Below, one piece after another: positions 48,941 through 61,000 of a DNA stretch of 64,000 nucleotides. Position numbers and translations under genes: made by a program. Within the stretch, counting starts at the first letter, position 1, and the number at the start of each line of letters is the position of its first letter. The notes beneath the pieces are model-generated. The model saw only the letters and a program-made list of their open reading frames with translations, searched no databases and was not told where the DNA came from. The DNA comes from Verpa conica (taxonomy: Eukaryota > Ascomycota > Pezizomycetes > Pezizales > Morchellaceae): assembly GCA_033030425.1 (NCBI GenBank), contig JAUFSD010000005.1:1911001-1975000 (forward strand), read 5' to 3'.

Positions 48941-49410
48941 ATGATAGAGAGCATTCCACCGATGTCTTCTACAAGGGTCGAAACTCTTGTCTTTCCTCCA
49001 GTTGATTATGTTAGTTAATCCTACCTAGTCGCCTGCTGTCTACCCCTATGTGTACGTTTTTGGCTAACTTCAGTGTAACTATTAGGCGGCAAACAGAGAC
49101 TCAGGGGTCAAAATGGCCTGTCCAGGCCCCCATCTAGTAAAAATACTCAAGAAGGGCTGCTACCCGAGACTGCACCACGTGAATGAGGTTGATACTTGGA
49201 GTGTTCGTGACACCTAAATCCATTAGATAGAGGGAAGCCAGGGCGTATTCTACGGCTAACTATCAAGTTTAGAAGCTAGAGAGTACTGTGCGCGTATCTG
49301 TGGGCCATACTTTGGGTAGGATTTTATCATACGATGGGTGTGTAATTCACAAAGACTCTTGGGAAAAGGTCCTTGCTGCCACCGCTATCAACATATTTGT
49401 TTTGGAATAG
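48941..49410 (+). CDS. Tandem small-protein family, member D
   Basis: Proposed join(48941..49009,49086..49202,49273..49410), 107 aa, with introns of 76 and 70 bp. Exon 1 runs MIESIPPMSSTRVETL to VDY at a GTTAGT donor. Exon 2 contains ACPGPHLVKIL and ends VNEVDTWS at GTTCGT. Exon 3 begins KLESTVRVSVGH, with CVIHKDSWEKVLAATAINIF. The IP-x2-F of members A and B is changed to IHKDSW, and the FPD motif is lost, so D may be diverging or decaying even though its frame is open. Confidence 0.5.
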
Positions 49411-50555
49411 AATGAGTCAGTGAGGGAGGGGACTAAATCTACATAGTTTCTTAAATTCATATACTGGCGATTTTCATGACATATCTCTGCGTGAATATCT
49501 CTGGTAATTCCTCGTCCTTATCTACGCATACCTATCTATAGACATAATACACGGGTTTTCAGGAGCTAAGAGGCAGAATTATGCGCTTAAATACCCATAA
49601 ATAATCACCACAGGATTTACCGGGCTTGTGATGAAGATGCGGATGTGTTTAGTTCCAAGTATTCAACATCACCTATCTTTAGATTATGCCTAGTGTTGTA
49701 TTCCGGTGTATGTTAGAAGGCGTGTATATATTACCTAAGTAGGAGTAAGTCAACATTCGATTAGGAGATAAGTCGTATAGGTCTTGAAATATGATCTATA
49801 ATCTAGCAAAGGTAAGACTCGACTTACTGGAATATAATAGAGTGGCTCCTCCTGAAGACCGATTATATTCTAGCGTAGCTGTAACTTAAGTACGGACATT
49901 CCCTAGGTGTAATGTTATTAATTATTTTAGCCTTTTCCTTTTGGATGCCTTATAGAATCTATAAATAATATAATAGACGGTAGTTTGAATTATCCAACCA
50001 GGAATTATTCGCTCACTTGGGGAGCTTAATTTGTTTGGTGGTGGGGTATATGCCGGCCGTGCTAGTATATATTAATATCATGGAATATTTGATACCAGGA
50101 TGCTTAGTGTATTATTCAGGACATCATAGGTAATTATCAGCATGGTAGTATTAAACATCCTTAGAGATGGCATATATTTGATCCCGCAAGAGCCTCTATT
50201 CCGTAGCTATAGACTTATGGTTGTAACTTTTTAATCTAAAATAATGCATATATACTTTATGTTATTAAAAGAGGCCTTATAATCTAAGGTAAATTTACCA
50301 AGCGAGTTGCTTGTGGAGCCACGCTCTCCATTTTCAGTTGTTTAGTACACCTTTACGGTGCCAGAAGGTATTTACGATTGTTTATCTAGAAAATAGGTCA
50401 CAAGTTTCCTATATAGGTGCCCTGCATACTAGTTGGGATGATTGGAAGTGTCATTTTTAGGCCGCCTACCTTTGTCTATATATGTACCCCTCTTTTTGTG
50501 TCACAGCCACTCCCTTAGTAATAACACCATCATAAAACTGTAAACTCCTTCTCAG

Positions 50556-51205
50556 GTGCTCTCAACGCACAACCTCCTCAAGAAACGCCCAGTGCCCTTA
50601 CGTTCATCGAACCAGCTCATATCCCTCAAATCTTCTTCTCGGGATTTCCTTTGCCCTACAACCCCGAGAACAGGGAGGTCACTCTTGTCATAGTATGATC
50701 GAGACTGGAGCAGTGGTTAGTTCCCCGAGTAGCTACGAATCTATCTCATGCTGATACATATACCTGACCAGGTACAACGACCAGCTACAATGTCCAGCAT
50801 CGATACTTCAATGACTGGTCTCGTAACACTGATTGAGGTTAAAGGAGACCGTGAAATAGGGAGGTCAATACTCTGTCCTTTTAATGAGATGGACACTTAC
50901 GAAGTACGTAAAACTCACTATATACCATCGGCACGTACGTACGTTAGCCGAGGTACCCCCCCGGATTTATTATTAACCGAGTAATATATATATATTAGAG
51001 GCTCGAGAAAACCTTGCTGCTACTTTTTCCGACAAAGGTTACTCATACTTATCTAGGCAATGGTGATCAATATAAAACGGATATTCGGAGTTTTCGAATG
51101 ATGACGAATTCTTGGGTAGTAATCCCTAAACAGTTTTGGGGGAGGATCTCCGCCCAGCAGACCGTGAAAACATTCCGCGTTGAGTTTGATCCCCCTCAAA
51201 CTTAA
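50556..51205 (+). CDS. Tandem small-protein family, member E (start not found)
   Basis: Proposed exons 50556..50692, 50772..50903 and 50999..51205. The first shown exon lacks an ATG and is Pro/Gln-rich (PPQETPSALTF) ending NREVTLVI at a GTATGA donor, so an earlier exon must hold the start. Exon 2 contains TGLVTLIEV and ends ILCPFNEMDTYE at a GTACGT donor. Exon 3 begins RLEKTLLLLFP and contains VVIPKQFWGRI, with an insertion of about 15 residues before it and a longer tail. It is the most divergent member. The second exon length (44 codons) equals that of member A. Confidence 0.45.
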
Positions 51206-52729
51206 TATATTCCTCGGATTTGAGACTTGGTTTCTTTTTTTTTTTTTTTTGTTATTTGGTAGGTTTATAGGATACACTTGCTACTGGTAGGGTGTGTGGT
51301 GGTGATGGAAAGTTAGGCTTATCCGTAGTATAGATGGGTCACTATATATACACATTGTGCTATCTTCACACTCCTAGTACTAGTGACAGACACTATTAAA
51401 TTATGCTGTAGTAAGAATTATGTGTTAATTTACACCTAACGCTCTGGAATATCGGTTTGTGCGAGGAGAACTATCAGTCAAGCTTATAATGTCTTAGCTC
51501 GGCTACATATATGCTGAACCCACCCAATCAGAAAATTTCATATCTTTCCACTGCTCATAAATCTGCCAGTTATAACTATAGCTAGCACCTAGAACACCTG
51601 CCGTATACATTTCCTATGCCTATGAGGACCTTATTCACCACCAGTCTATGTTTAATTAAACCCTCCGTTTACAACCGGCATACTTGTGCGGCTCAGCTTC
51701 GCCAGCCGTCAGGTCCGACTATGACACAAATATGAATCAATCTTTACTAAGAAAGAAACAGAGTACTAATTGAAGAAAAAATAACCAACCATACCTTTCA
51801 GCACTAGGAAACATTAGAGCCAGAACGAGTGTAAAAGAAGTGTTACCTTATCACTCTATACTATTGCCAGTGTATATTTTACAAGTTAATTAATGTTCTA
51901 AAAATAGATTGTCCGTCCGTCCGTCCACATGTTGGACGGACTGGCTTGGCTGGAAGACTGTGGTCCATTGTAGTCCTGACGGGACTTGCCTGGCGCCGTC
52001 GACTATAGTTGTCTGCTGTTGGCCTGGACGGCTGACAGCCCTGCAAGTTGTGCCTGTTTGTTTACTATCGCGTTATCAGCTTGCGATACCGTGGTTGCCA
52101 TAATCTACGAACCACGCGATACACCCGGATCTAATCAGCACGTGGGTTTCCAACTGTAAAATTGTTTTCGGGCGATTGCCAATCTGACTACCTGCTAACA
52201 CTAATCAATCCCTGTAATAATTATTAGACTATGTTCTTCTGCAGGCTTGGCTTGTGTTGTGCCTGTTGCAATTCGTGGAGAAACATGGAGTCATACCCCG
52301 GGTAATGGTTTGTTTTCCTACTGAAATGGATCTGCACTGAATTTTTACTGGTGTATTGTTTACTAGCGTGGGCGTTATTAGGGATATGATCTCGGAAAAG
52401 AGGAAATAAGTCATTAATTTTAGTAGATATAAGCAAGGATGCACAGCTTTAGTGTTTCATTTAGGCAATGATGCCAAGACATTGAACTCAGTAGGATTGA
52501 GGCTGAATTAAATAAAAGACGAGCGAAATACAAATTAAATCATCTTAACATTGGCAAGTCATGAAACCATAACTATAACAGAGCACCCCGGTATTAGCCC
52601 GAATATGACCAGACTAACACCGGGGTAGTAAATGAAATATATCCACTAATACAAGAAGCGAGGCAATTAAAAAAAACCTTTATATAATCAAAACAATAAA
52701 GAAATCTATGACTCTAGCAACACTGTCAA
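51206..52729. other. Spacer with homopolymer and GTCC repeat
   Basis: A poly-T run lies at 51236-51251 and a GTCC tetranucleotide run at 51911-51925. The segment 51925-52140 is GC-richer than its surroundings. A hairpin CACCCCGGTATTAG (52584) / CTAACACCGGGGTA (52614) lies just beyond the R3H gene and might act in 3' end formation. No gene is supported. Confidence 0.4.
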
Positions 52730-53800
52730 TCAAATCATAAGGTAGAGCGGCTTTGGTATGGCCTTGGAAGCAACCGAGATGGACGTAGATTTGCCATCCT
52801 TCAAGCCTACGTAGGCGAGACGTTTTGCGGGGTTACCGGTGGTAACACTCCAGCTCTTAAGGCCGTAGTAGGTTGCGATAGAATGGACCAACCAACGTCT
52901 ACAAATGATTTGGGTTAGTACTGGGATGCACACCCATTAGGGTAGGGGTGGAGAGGGGGGTAGAAACGTGAACTAGAAACATGGGATAGGGGTATACGAA
53001 CCCAAAAGAGGCACTAGGGTCTGACAGCAGACTCTCAAAGAGAACCTTCTCCGTGACCCTATCATCCAACACCGGTGGCGCCGTCTTCTCTGACTCTTGC
53101 CTGTTTATCTGGTATCGCATCTTCTTGCTGATAAAGACAATCTCCTCGTCAGATTCGTCCTCCACATCCTCGATATTCACATGTACCGGGCTCTCTGGAC
53201 GTTCAACCATAGCCTCGTCGGGGGTTTCTTGCTCGTCATGTGCATCGATTACAAACTTCCTGACCTCCTCCTCTAAAGCCTGGAGCAGATCGACAGCTGC
53301 ATGAGACCTTTTCAAGCGAGCCTTGAGCTCCTTCGGTACCTTGTCAACAGCTTGCTGACCACTGCGCTGGTGTCTCTTCTGGAAGGCGGGGCTATCCCAG
53401 AGGGTGGCATACTCGTAGGGGACGTGTTTCTGGGGGTGGAGGGCCCTAGGCTCCCAATCGGAGGCTGAAGGGGGGACGGCATGAGGGTTCGAGAGCAAAC
53501 GGTCTATATTGGCATGAGATTCACGAGCACAAAGAGGACACCTCAGCAGGAAGCAATACCGTTCTCCCAGCGTTGGCGGCGTCTAGTACCCTCCTTTCCT
53601 CGCAACAATGCATCACGGCGTTTCATGCTGTCTCTACGGTTGGTAGAGGCAGCGGCGGCTGCTGCTGCGGCACGGCGAGCCTTTGCGCTGGATGGCTGGG
53701 TGTCGAGGGGGATAGCCAGGGTGACACACGCTGTGACTCCACCGGGTGTAGGGGCATCCGTGGTAATGGGAGCAGAAGGGGGCAGAGGATGGATAGCCAT
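52730..53800 (-). CDS. R3H-domain protein with R3H-associated N-terminal domain
   Basis: The model is complement(join(52730..52898,53002..53503,53560..53800)), 303 aa, with introns of 103 and 56 bp. Exon 1 starts MAIHPLPPSAP, carries a run of eight or nine alanines and the basic RRDSMKRRDALLRGKEGTRRRQRWEN. Exon 2 continues DRLLSNPHAVPPSASDWEPR and ends with an acidic segment (EDVEDESDEE). The last exon has the R3H-type core RWLVHSIATYYGLKSWSVT and GNPAKRLAYVG. This is the fungal R3H-associated family; R3H domains bind single-stranded nucleic acid. The precise target is not known. The second intron uses a GTTCGT donor, needed to keep frame. Divergent from the NYN gene. Confidence 0.85.
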
Positions 53801-54362
53801 GATGGGCAATTAGGAGATGGAGAGATTGGGGATTCAAGAGGGATTCAAGAGATTCAGAGATGGATTGAAGGGATTCAGGAGAAGGAGAGGGAGAGGGAGA
53901 GAAGGGCAGAGATGACAGGGCAGATACAGAGAGATAACGGATGAGTCTATCTCCATTGAGATGAGATACGGGGACTGAACCCTAACCCAGACACCCGCGG
54001 GTAAACGGGGGGCTTGGCAGGTGTGACGTGACACCGCCACAGCTCAGCCCGGGTGAAACGGTGGAGAGTAGCCTTGGGGGAAACAACTCTGAGTGTTGTG
54101 TGTCTGTCTGTGTCTGGTCAGTGTCTGTGTCTGTGTCTGTTCCCTTCTATATTGCCCCCTCTCTCTCCCTCTGCCTCTCTTGTCCCCCCTTCTTCTACCT
54201 CTCTTGCCCTCTCTTCTTCCCTCTGTTGCCCTCCCCCGTTCCTCATTATACATACATGTCTACTCCCCCCCATCCTGACCATTAATCCCCTCCACTCCCC
54301 CGTTGCCACCCCAACCTAACCTAACCCTCCACTCTACACTCGGCGAGTCTCGCACATCGTAC

Positions 54363-55750
54363 ATGAGGGCAGGCTTCGATCTCGCGCCGGTGATTGATCT
54401 TCTAGATGCTCTCTCACCTACCCCGATAAACCCATTCGTGCTCGACCCAAAGGCGGTTGCTGCTGCTGGTGGCGTTGTCAGGTCTCTGGGGGACTTTTCT
54501 GCTCTTTGGCAGTTTCTAGATGATTATTGCACCGATGACTCTGCTCCTCCACCACCTGTAAATAGGGTGCCTGTCCCGACACCGTTTATCCCACCGCCTG
54601 CACTCACTCGGGATAAGAAGAGACGGAGGAGAAAGAAAGACTTCCCCAGTGACCCGACAATTAGCCCCGGACCACCATCCGCGGCCAAGTTGGAGGGGAC
54701 GGGAGGTGGTGCCGCCAGCTTAGATCCCCGGCCTGCATCCGACTCCGAGGGGAGACATGTCACCAGCTCGGAACCCCCGTCCGCATCCGACTTTGAGAAC
54801 CAAACCGATACTACCGAGGAGATACCCCGTGTCCCCGCCCCCCACATCCGCGTTGCCGCAAACTCCTACAGCTCGCCCCAGGGCGACGGCTTAGCATCCG
54901 TCCCTCTCGGTGGCCCCTTGCCCCAGCGCCCGGTAATTCGGGCGCCCCAACTTTCGTCTAGCGAGCGTAAAGCTCAGCTAATTCAGTTGATTGTCCACCT
55001 CTTTCCCGCAGATCGCCCTTTGCTCCTTAATCTCAACATTCCCAGACCAATCAATTCTCTGGATACCAACATACATGTCTTTGTGGACAATTCAAATGTG
55101 AGTCATCTCTTGTCGCACCAGCGTTTACCCATACTAACCCGGATCTCTAGATTTTAATCAGCTTCTACGAGCTTATCAAGCAGGCTCGTGGATTTCCAAA
55201 GGATGCGCGGGTTCGCGCCCCGAAATTCTCGTTCCATAATTTCTCCCTCATCCTCGAGAGAGGACGGGAAACTGCAAAAAAGGCCCTTGTCGGCAGCTTA
55301 CCGGTAACACCGGTTGTTCGCGAAGCCGAGGCCCTTGGCTACGAAACCAGCATACTCGAAAGAGTGGTCAAGGAGAGAATCAATAAATACAGCTCATCTT
55401 CGAGCGGTTCCGAGTCGACCTCCCCGCGGAAAACGCGGATGGCCAAGGTTGAACAGGCTGTTGATGAGATATTGCATTTGAAGATTCTTGAATCGATCCT
55501 GGACTATCCCCCGAGCACTATTGTTTTGGCCTCGGGTGATGCCGCGGCGGGGGAATACAGTCCCGGTTTCTTCAAGGTTGTCGAGAGGGCCCTGTCGAGA
55601 GGGTGGAAGATCGAGCTGGCGTCCTTCAAAAAGAGCCTTAGCTTCCAATACAAGTCGAGAGAGTTTAAGGAAAAGTGGAAGGGCAGTTTTAGGTTCATAC
55701 AGTTGGACCAGTTTGCCGAGTTGCTTTTGGACGAAGGACCAGTATATTGA
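54363..55750 (+). CDS. NYN (PIN-like) domain protein
   Basis: The model is join(54363..55097,55151..55750), 444 aa, one 53-bp intron (GTGAGT...CTCTAG). The start MRAGFDLAPVIDLLDAL is the first ATG in frame. The N-terminal 220 residues are Pro/Ser-rich with a basic KKRRRRKK patch that may be a nuclear signal. The NYN domain starts IHVFVDNSNILISFYEL, whose aspartate is the first metal-binding residue of PIN-like nucleases; the intron splits this motif. TIVLASGDAAAGEYSPGFFK holds the second conserved aspartate, and GWKIELASFKKSLSFQY follows. NYN proteins are predicted metal-dependent RNases; activity and target here are inferred. Confidence 0.85.
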
Positions 55751-56917
55751 TCAAAGGTGTCTAGCGGCGTATATTTTTTAGCCGGAGGAAAGCACCATGT
55801 TTTTGTTTCATTTCATTTTTATGTTACTTTGGATCCCATTTGTATGGGATCTCCCGATTTCAGGGGTTTTCTTTATTGTTTTAGGACACGCTGTCCATGT
55901 TTTTCGAGATTTGAGTCGAGGTTACTCTGGATAACAACTAGAGTACCTCCTCTATCTCTTTTTTTTGCTGGTAGTCATGGCGAGATTTAGCCGGACAGGC
56001 CGAGTGCACCGTATTTTTTTGTGTGCTTATTTGTTATTAATTGCTTTTTTTGCATTGTTTTCTGCAATGTTTTTCCTTTGGCAGCTTCTTAAGGAGGATT
56101 TCGGGTTGTAGCTGTCACGTCGTATATTTTAAGACGGATTTGGATGGACGAGAGGTTGGGATACTTTGTCGGGAATATTATCCAATTGATTCTGTTACCG
56201 ATTGTGTAGCACACTTTATCTCAAATTGTTAGCCTTAACTGGGTGTCTTCAGTAACTGTAATCTAAGGCCATGATTATATTAAAGACGACGGTTAGTAAT
56301 TCTTTTATAGCAGTGCCAAGTCACGTGAGCAGCCCCGACAGTAGCACTCAGGTAACTCAACATAAAGACTTGCTACCTCAAGAAACCCAGGTAGACTACT
56401 TGAAATCCGGTTCAATTCCCGATTCCCCGAAAGTCTTTATAGTTTCTTGCTCAAACCGTGGATTCCTTTGAATCGTAAAGACCCACAGCCGAGGTCTACC
56501 AAAATGCAACCGAGGCGTTATCCTAGTTGAGGGATTATTAGTGTTGCATTGATTAACCGAGTGAGATTCCGTGAATACACAGCTACAAGAACACACCAAT
56601 GAAATTGACGTACCAAGGGGATCTACGGATAAGAGCTTATTTGTGTAGGAGATACGAATGACCGCTTTCCTAAAATTGTTTGGAGCCGGCCTTGTACACT
56701 TATTATTTCACTAGTTGTTTCTCATTGCTTATTGTTTAATGTGAGGTAGGGTTTCTGACTGATTTTTTATTCCTTTTGAATATGGCTAGTTCTAGAGTGA
56801 AAGTTGCTTTGAAGTATCATGAAGACCTTTATCACATTATAGATCCAATACCAACAATCACTCCCATTGGTTCTCCTAAGTAACCAACACATTGTGCAGC
56901 CCACATGCATGCCCACC
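55751..56917. other. Spacer between convergent NYN and lipase genes
   Basis: T-rich sequence follows the NYN stop. A tRNA-like B box at 56416-56426 was considered and rejected. No gene is supported. Confidence 0.4.
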
Positions 56918-58054
56918 CTAATACTGAAACAATATCTCAGGATACTCATCCACCGGCCCATCAAAAAGCCCATCATCCAAACCCCACAACAAAAACCCAA
57001 AGAAAGCCCTAACATACCCCCTCTGCACCGCAATCGCCCTAATACCATCAATAGCACCGACCGCCGCATCAACCACATCCTTCGGCAACACATCCCTCAC
57101 ATTAAATATTTCAAAAAGCGCCGGAATATCACTATACGTCAGATGCTGCGAATCCGCAAGCACCAGTGCTTTTTTCCACCCTTGAAGCTTCGCCCACAGC
57201 ACACCCCACGTCGGGTCCGAAGTGAGGTTATGCACGGGGGTACCCATCAGGACCAATGGTTTATCCAAGTTGTTATTACCAACGTCACGGAATGCCGCGC
57301 CGTCCATGTCGAGACCGCCTTTGATTCTGGAGTCGCCGTAGACGATCAATGTGGTTGTTGCGCCGCCGAAGGAGTGGCCGAACATGCCGATGTTTTCGAT
57401 ACTCAGCCATCTACTCGCCGCGGGGATGCTCTGGGTGATGTTTGTGGAGAGAAGGTCTAGTGTGTATTTAACATCGTCCAAGCGGAGGTTTTGGAGTATT
57501 GTGAATGCGGATGGGTTGGTTATGTTGATGGTTGGGTTTGAGAGTATTATGTTTCCGGTGGATGGGAACTCGACGATTGCTGAGTCGTAGGGGTGGTCGA
57601 TTGTGATTACGATGTAGCCGTGGGAGGCGAGGTCTTCGAGGAAGGTGGTGTACAGGTGCCGGGAGGCGCCGTAGCCGTGGGAAAAGATGATTGCTTGGGA
57701 TTTGAGCGTGGGGAACATGGGTGCGTTGGTGCGTGAGTTGGATGTGAGCGTGCTGAGGGTGCCTGTGGTGAGGTTGAGTTTGTCTTCCCAGACTTGCGCG
57801 GTGGCGGGGGTCATGTATGGTGTGAGAGGGTGGGCGTAGGTGAGTATTGAGGGGTAGTATACGGAGATCATGAAGGAGCGGGGGCCTGGGTTGGAGGGGT
57901 CTGCTGCGAAGGGGTTGGTGCGGGAGTAGTCGTTGAGTTCGAGGTCTATGGTGCCGACTCTGTAGATGCCAGTGAGGGCTGGTAGGGAGAGTGCATTGAT
58001 GGCATCTTTGAGTAGTAAGCTGAAGAGAATAGTTAAGGTAAACGTATTGATCAT
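56918..58054 (-). CDS. Secreted PAF-acetylhydrolase-like lipase/esterase
   Basis: A single open frame of 378 aa. A signal peptide covers about 1-21 (MINTFTLTILFSLLLKDAI). It is an alpha/beta-hydrolase of the platelet-activating-factor acetylhydrolase group: the oxyanion region IIFSHGYGASRHLY (about 122-135), HGYIVITIDHPYDSA, the nucleophile elbow GHSFGGATT with Ser about 228, the acid in GGLDMDGA (about 249-251) and the His in DSQHLTYSD (about 304). The triad is complete. Several N-x-S/T sites fit a secreted glycoprotein. Family enzymes cleave short or oxidised acyl groups from phospholipids or related esters; the natural substrate is unknown. No intron is needed. Length is typical. Confidence 0.88.
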   Translation of the reverse strand: MINTFTLTILFSLLLKDAINALSLPALTGIYRVGTIDLELNDYSRTNPFAADPSNPGPRSFMISVYYPSILTYAHPLTPYMTPATAQVWEDKLNLTTGTLSTLTSNSRTNAPMFPTLKSQAIIFSHGYGASRHLYTTFLEDLASHGYIVITIDHPYDSAIVEFPSTGNIILSNPTINITNPSAFTILQNLRLDDVKYTLDLLSTNITQSIPAASRWLSIENIGMFGHSFGGATTTLIVYGDSRIKGGLDMDGAAFRDVGNNNLDKPLVLMGTPVHNLTSDPTWGVLWAKLQGWKKALVLADSQHLTYSDIPALFEIFNVRDVLPKDVVDAAVGAIDGIRAIAVQRGYVRAFFGFLLWGLDDGLFDGPVDEYPEILFQY

Positions 58055-61000
58055 TGCTGTGAGTGTTGAAGTATCGGTGGTGTATTGGTAGGAGATGGAG
58101 ATTCTTTAGTAACTACACCGTGGGCTAGTATTTATAGGCTTCAGTCTCGTAGAGGTTCTACCTTATATATATAGTGAAGGTTACAGTATGTCAGGCAATG
58201 AAGTTTAGGAAGGAGGTGATCTCTGAGCCTATCCAGCTGATCCCCGCCCAACCATTCCCACATAGAATATACGATTAACTTCCTTTTTCAGCCTTATATT
58301 TATTTATTATGACCTTGCTTCTAAAGTTTACAAGGGTTGTTTCGTACCGAGGTAATGTGTCTATTAGGCACACGTTTAGGTAGAGCCAAGGAACCAGCGA
58401 CGCTGTAGAACGCCTACTACCGTCTTTATCTAAATATACGTAAGAGCCCAAAATATGCCCGTGTTTCTAAGAAGCATATTAAAAGAGAATAATATAATAG
58501 TACATACGTACGAAAGAGACGGACCGAAATACCAACAACCCCCAGTATGGTCAATGAGGCCGAGGTAGTTTATGGCCCCGAGGTCTTGGTATAAGGACTG
58601 AGTAACAAGTATTATTAGTGATGTCTGGAGGTCTACTAATTCCTTATCCGATCTTAGGCTTATTGGGTGCTGACTAACCGGCATTACCAAGTACCGGGGT
58701 CTACAAGGCCGAGGTCCCTTGAATGTCAATGATTTTAAACTTATATATGTTCAGGTCTGAGGTGCGGAGACTCTTAGTGATTGGAGTCAGAGATTTCAAC
58801 TTGGAGAATATAATGATCATTGGCCAATTGCGACGTATAGAAGAGTATAGAATAAACTATTACCCAAACATTAATTTGTAGCAGGACAAAGATATCTGGC
58901 CACCTAGCAACCATGAGCCTCACCTTAATAAATGCCTTCCCCTAATATATAGAAGTTTATACAAATGAACAGTATATAAATTAAGTCTCCTGTTCTTATT
59001 AATGTGGATGAAGTGCCTGTTTGGAGTTGGAGTTGAAGTATGGTTGCCATACAGGTGAGCGGGTATTTTTGTCACTCTACAATATTGTAGTCCCATTTTT
59101 CGAGGACAGGTAATTAATGTTGGAATAAGCGGTTGCCACATTTTATTACAAGTCATAAAATGACTTATCTTATTTCTCTTGTCAACGGTTGAATATTGGT
59201 TGTAACACCAAGGCAAGCAGACACTTATTATGTCTATAAAAGAACAGCTTCGTCCCGGTGTATTCATTGCTTAGGCTAAGAATTCAGTTACTTATATCTC
59301 TTTGAACTTTAATTAATACACTAAGGGTGAACAAACCAGGGGTCCCCGATGCGAAGGTGCCTTAGATAGCCTCATTAGCCATACTAGTGATTCCACCCAT
59401 TATTCTATTTTGCCAGTAAGCGCATATAACTATTCTCTGGGAGGGCTGAATGGTTGAAGAGTGTTCTCAGGCCTTTAGGTTGGGGTCCTATCGTTGAGCA
59501 CTATAAAACGTTCTTTGGAGTATAAGTTAGGTTCTAGTTGTAGTTGGATGGTTTGAACACTATAACTGTAACGCGGTATCAAGCCCAAGGCATCAAAAAA
59601 CATATGTGGTTCATATTTATTACTCACCGACCAGCCTACAATACCTTTAATAGCAAGGTGGGAGGTGCACCCCATCCACAGAGCCGGTGGTAAACATTCT
59701 TTTAGGTGAATATGTCATATAACCGGCTCCAACTCCAGATATTCTATGCACATAATTGTATAAAGTATAAGAGATATATGAGGGCTTCTGAGATTCTCTT
59801 CCCGGCGGGGGGTAAGGGTAAGTCATAACCATGCTACTATATAACAGTAGTAGCTTAGTCAATTCCGCTAAATTTTCGAGGATGAGTATCACCTAGGAGT
59901 AGTCACTAAACTACGACTAGTTAGTTCACAAGTAAGAGTCTTTGTTGGCTAACATACGTGATGATAATGATCGGTGGCTGATAAAGCTTTTTTGAGTGAC
60001 TGCCAAGACCTCCCAAGCCCCACGTGACAATGAGGGCTATATTATCCTCGGAAATCATTCGTGCGCTGAGAATATCTTCTAGAGTTGTACCACCTCAGAC
60101 ACGTGGCTCATATCCCTCGCATTTGTCCTGGGAGGCCTAGTCCTCTAGAAAAAGTGAGTTATTAGGACAAGTTAAAATGTACGAATGTTTGAGTATAGGA
60201 TTACTACTATGACTGCTCTCGATTCTATTATTCCTTTACTATATTTGGCATTGAGAGTTATGAGAGAGGGTTTCCACCTCGGGCTTAGAGATAGCAATAA
60301 GTCACTTGGTACCTAAAGGGCCGTAAAGCGATGAAGAGATCACATGCGATACAAATACGGCGTTATTAAATTGTTGATGACCTAGCCTGAATTATCTGGC
60401 CTATAAGACTAGAGCCGAAGAGGAAGTCTGCTAAATAGTAAAGTTCGGATGTCAGTGTTGGATGGTACTATTAGTTATTTGTTTGGTACGGTTGGCACGT
60501 ACTGGGTGCAATGAGAAATCGACGCCGATAGGCCACACAAAGAAGCCAGTAGGTGCACCTTGGAGAATGCAAGATGTGTATGGGGAAAGCGTCTCCAGGG
60601 TTACAAGCTCTAGTCCACATTCTATCCAACCGGAGACAATTCTCATCACTTACCAGTAATACCCTATACTGCGGTTGTATATCGTTTCGGGATGCATATA
60701 ACGGTGTATGATTTATTGGGTGGTCTAGAAGAAGAGAGAGAATGTTATACACAACTAGCTCTAGTGTCATAGCATGTTCTACAGTACTTAAGTACACTGA
60801 GAATACCGTCATCATTCTACTCGGAACTCACAGCAGAATGCTGGGCCGAAACGCCACGGAAGTTGATAAACAGGCCACAAGAGTGCAAAAGACACAACAT
60901 ATAACGTCATCGGAATAGTGGTCATGCCTGCGCTCGTTAGGTATGCATATCATTGATCAATCTATCGCTATTGGGCGTTGAGTATTTTCATGTGTGTTTG

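Noticed and set aside
51236..51251. Poly-T run as the tail of a second retroelement
   Set aside because: No target-site duplication and no adjacent LINE or SINE sequence was found; it lies just after array member E.
51909..52103. Frame of 64 codons starting at a GTCC repeat
   Set aside because: The Trp/Cys-rich composition comes from the GC-rich repeat; no domain or splice context.
56340..56460. Possible tRNA gene around a B-box-like GGTTCAATTCC
   Set aside because: I could not pair acceptor or D arms and no good A box lies at the proper distance.
58920..59267. Minus-strand frame of 115 codons
   Set aside because: No recognisable domain; surrounding sequence gives no promoter or intron support.
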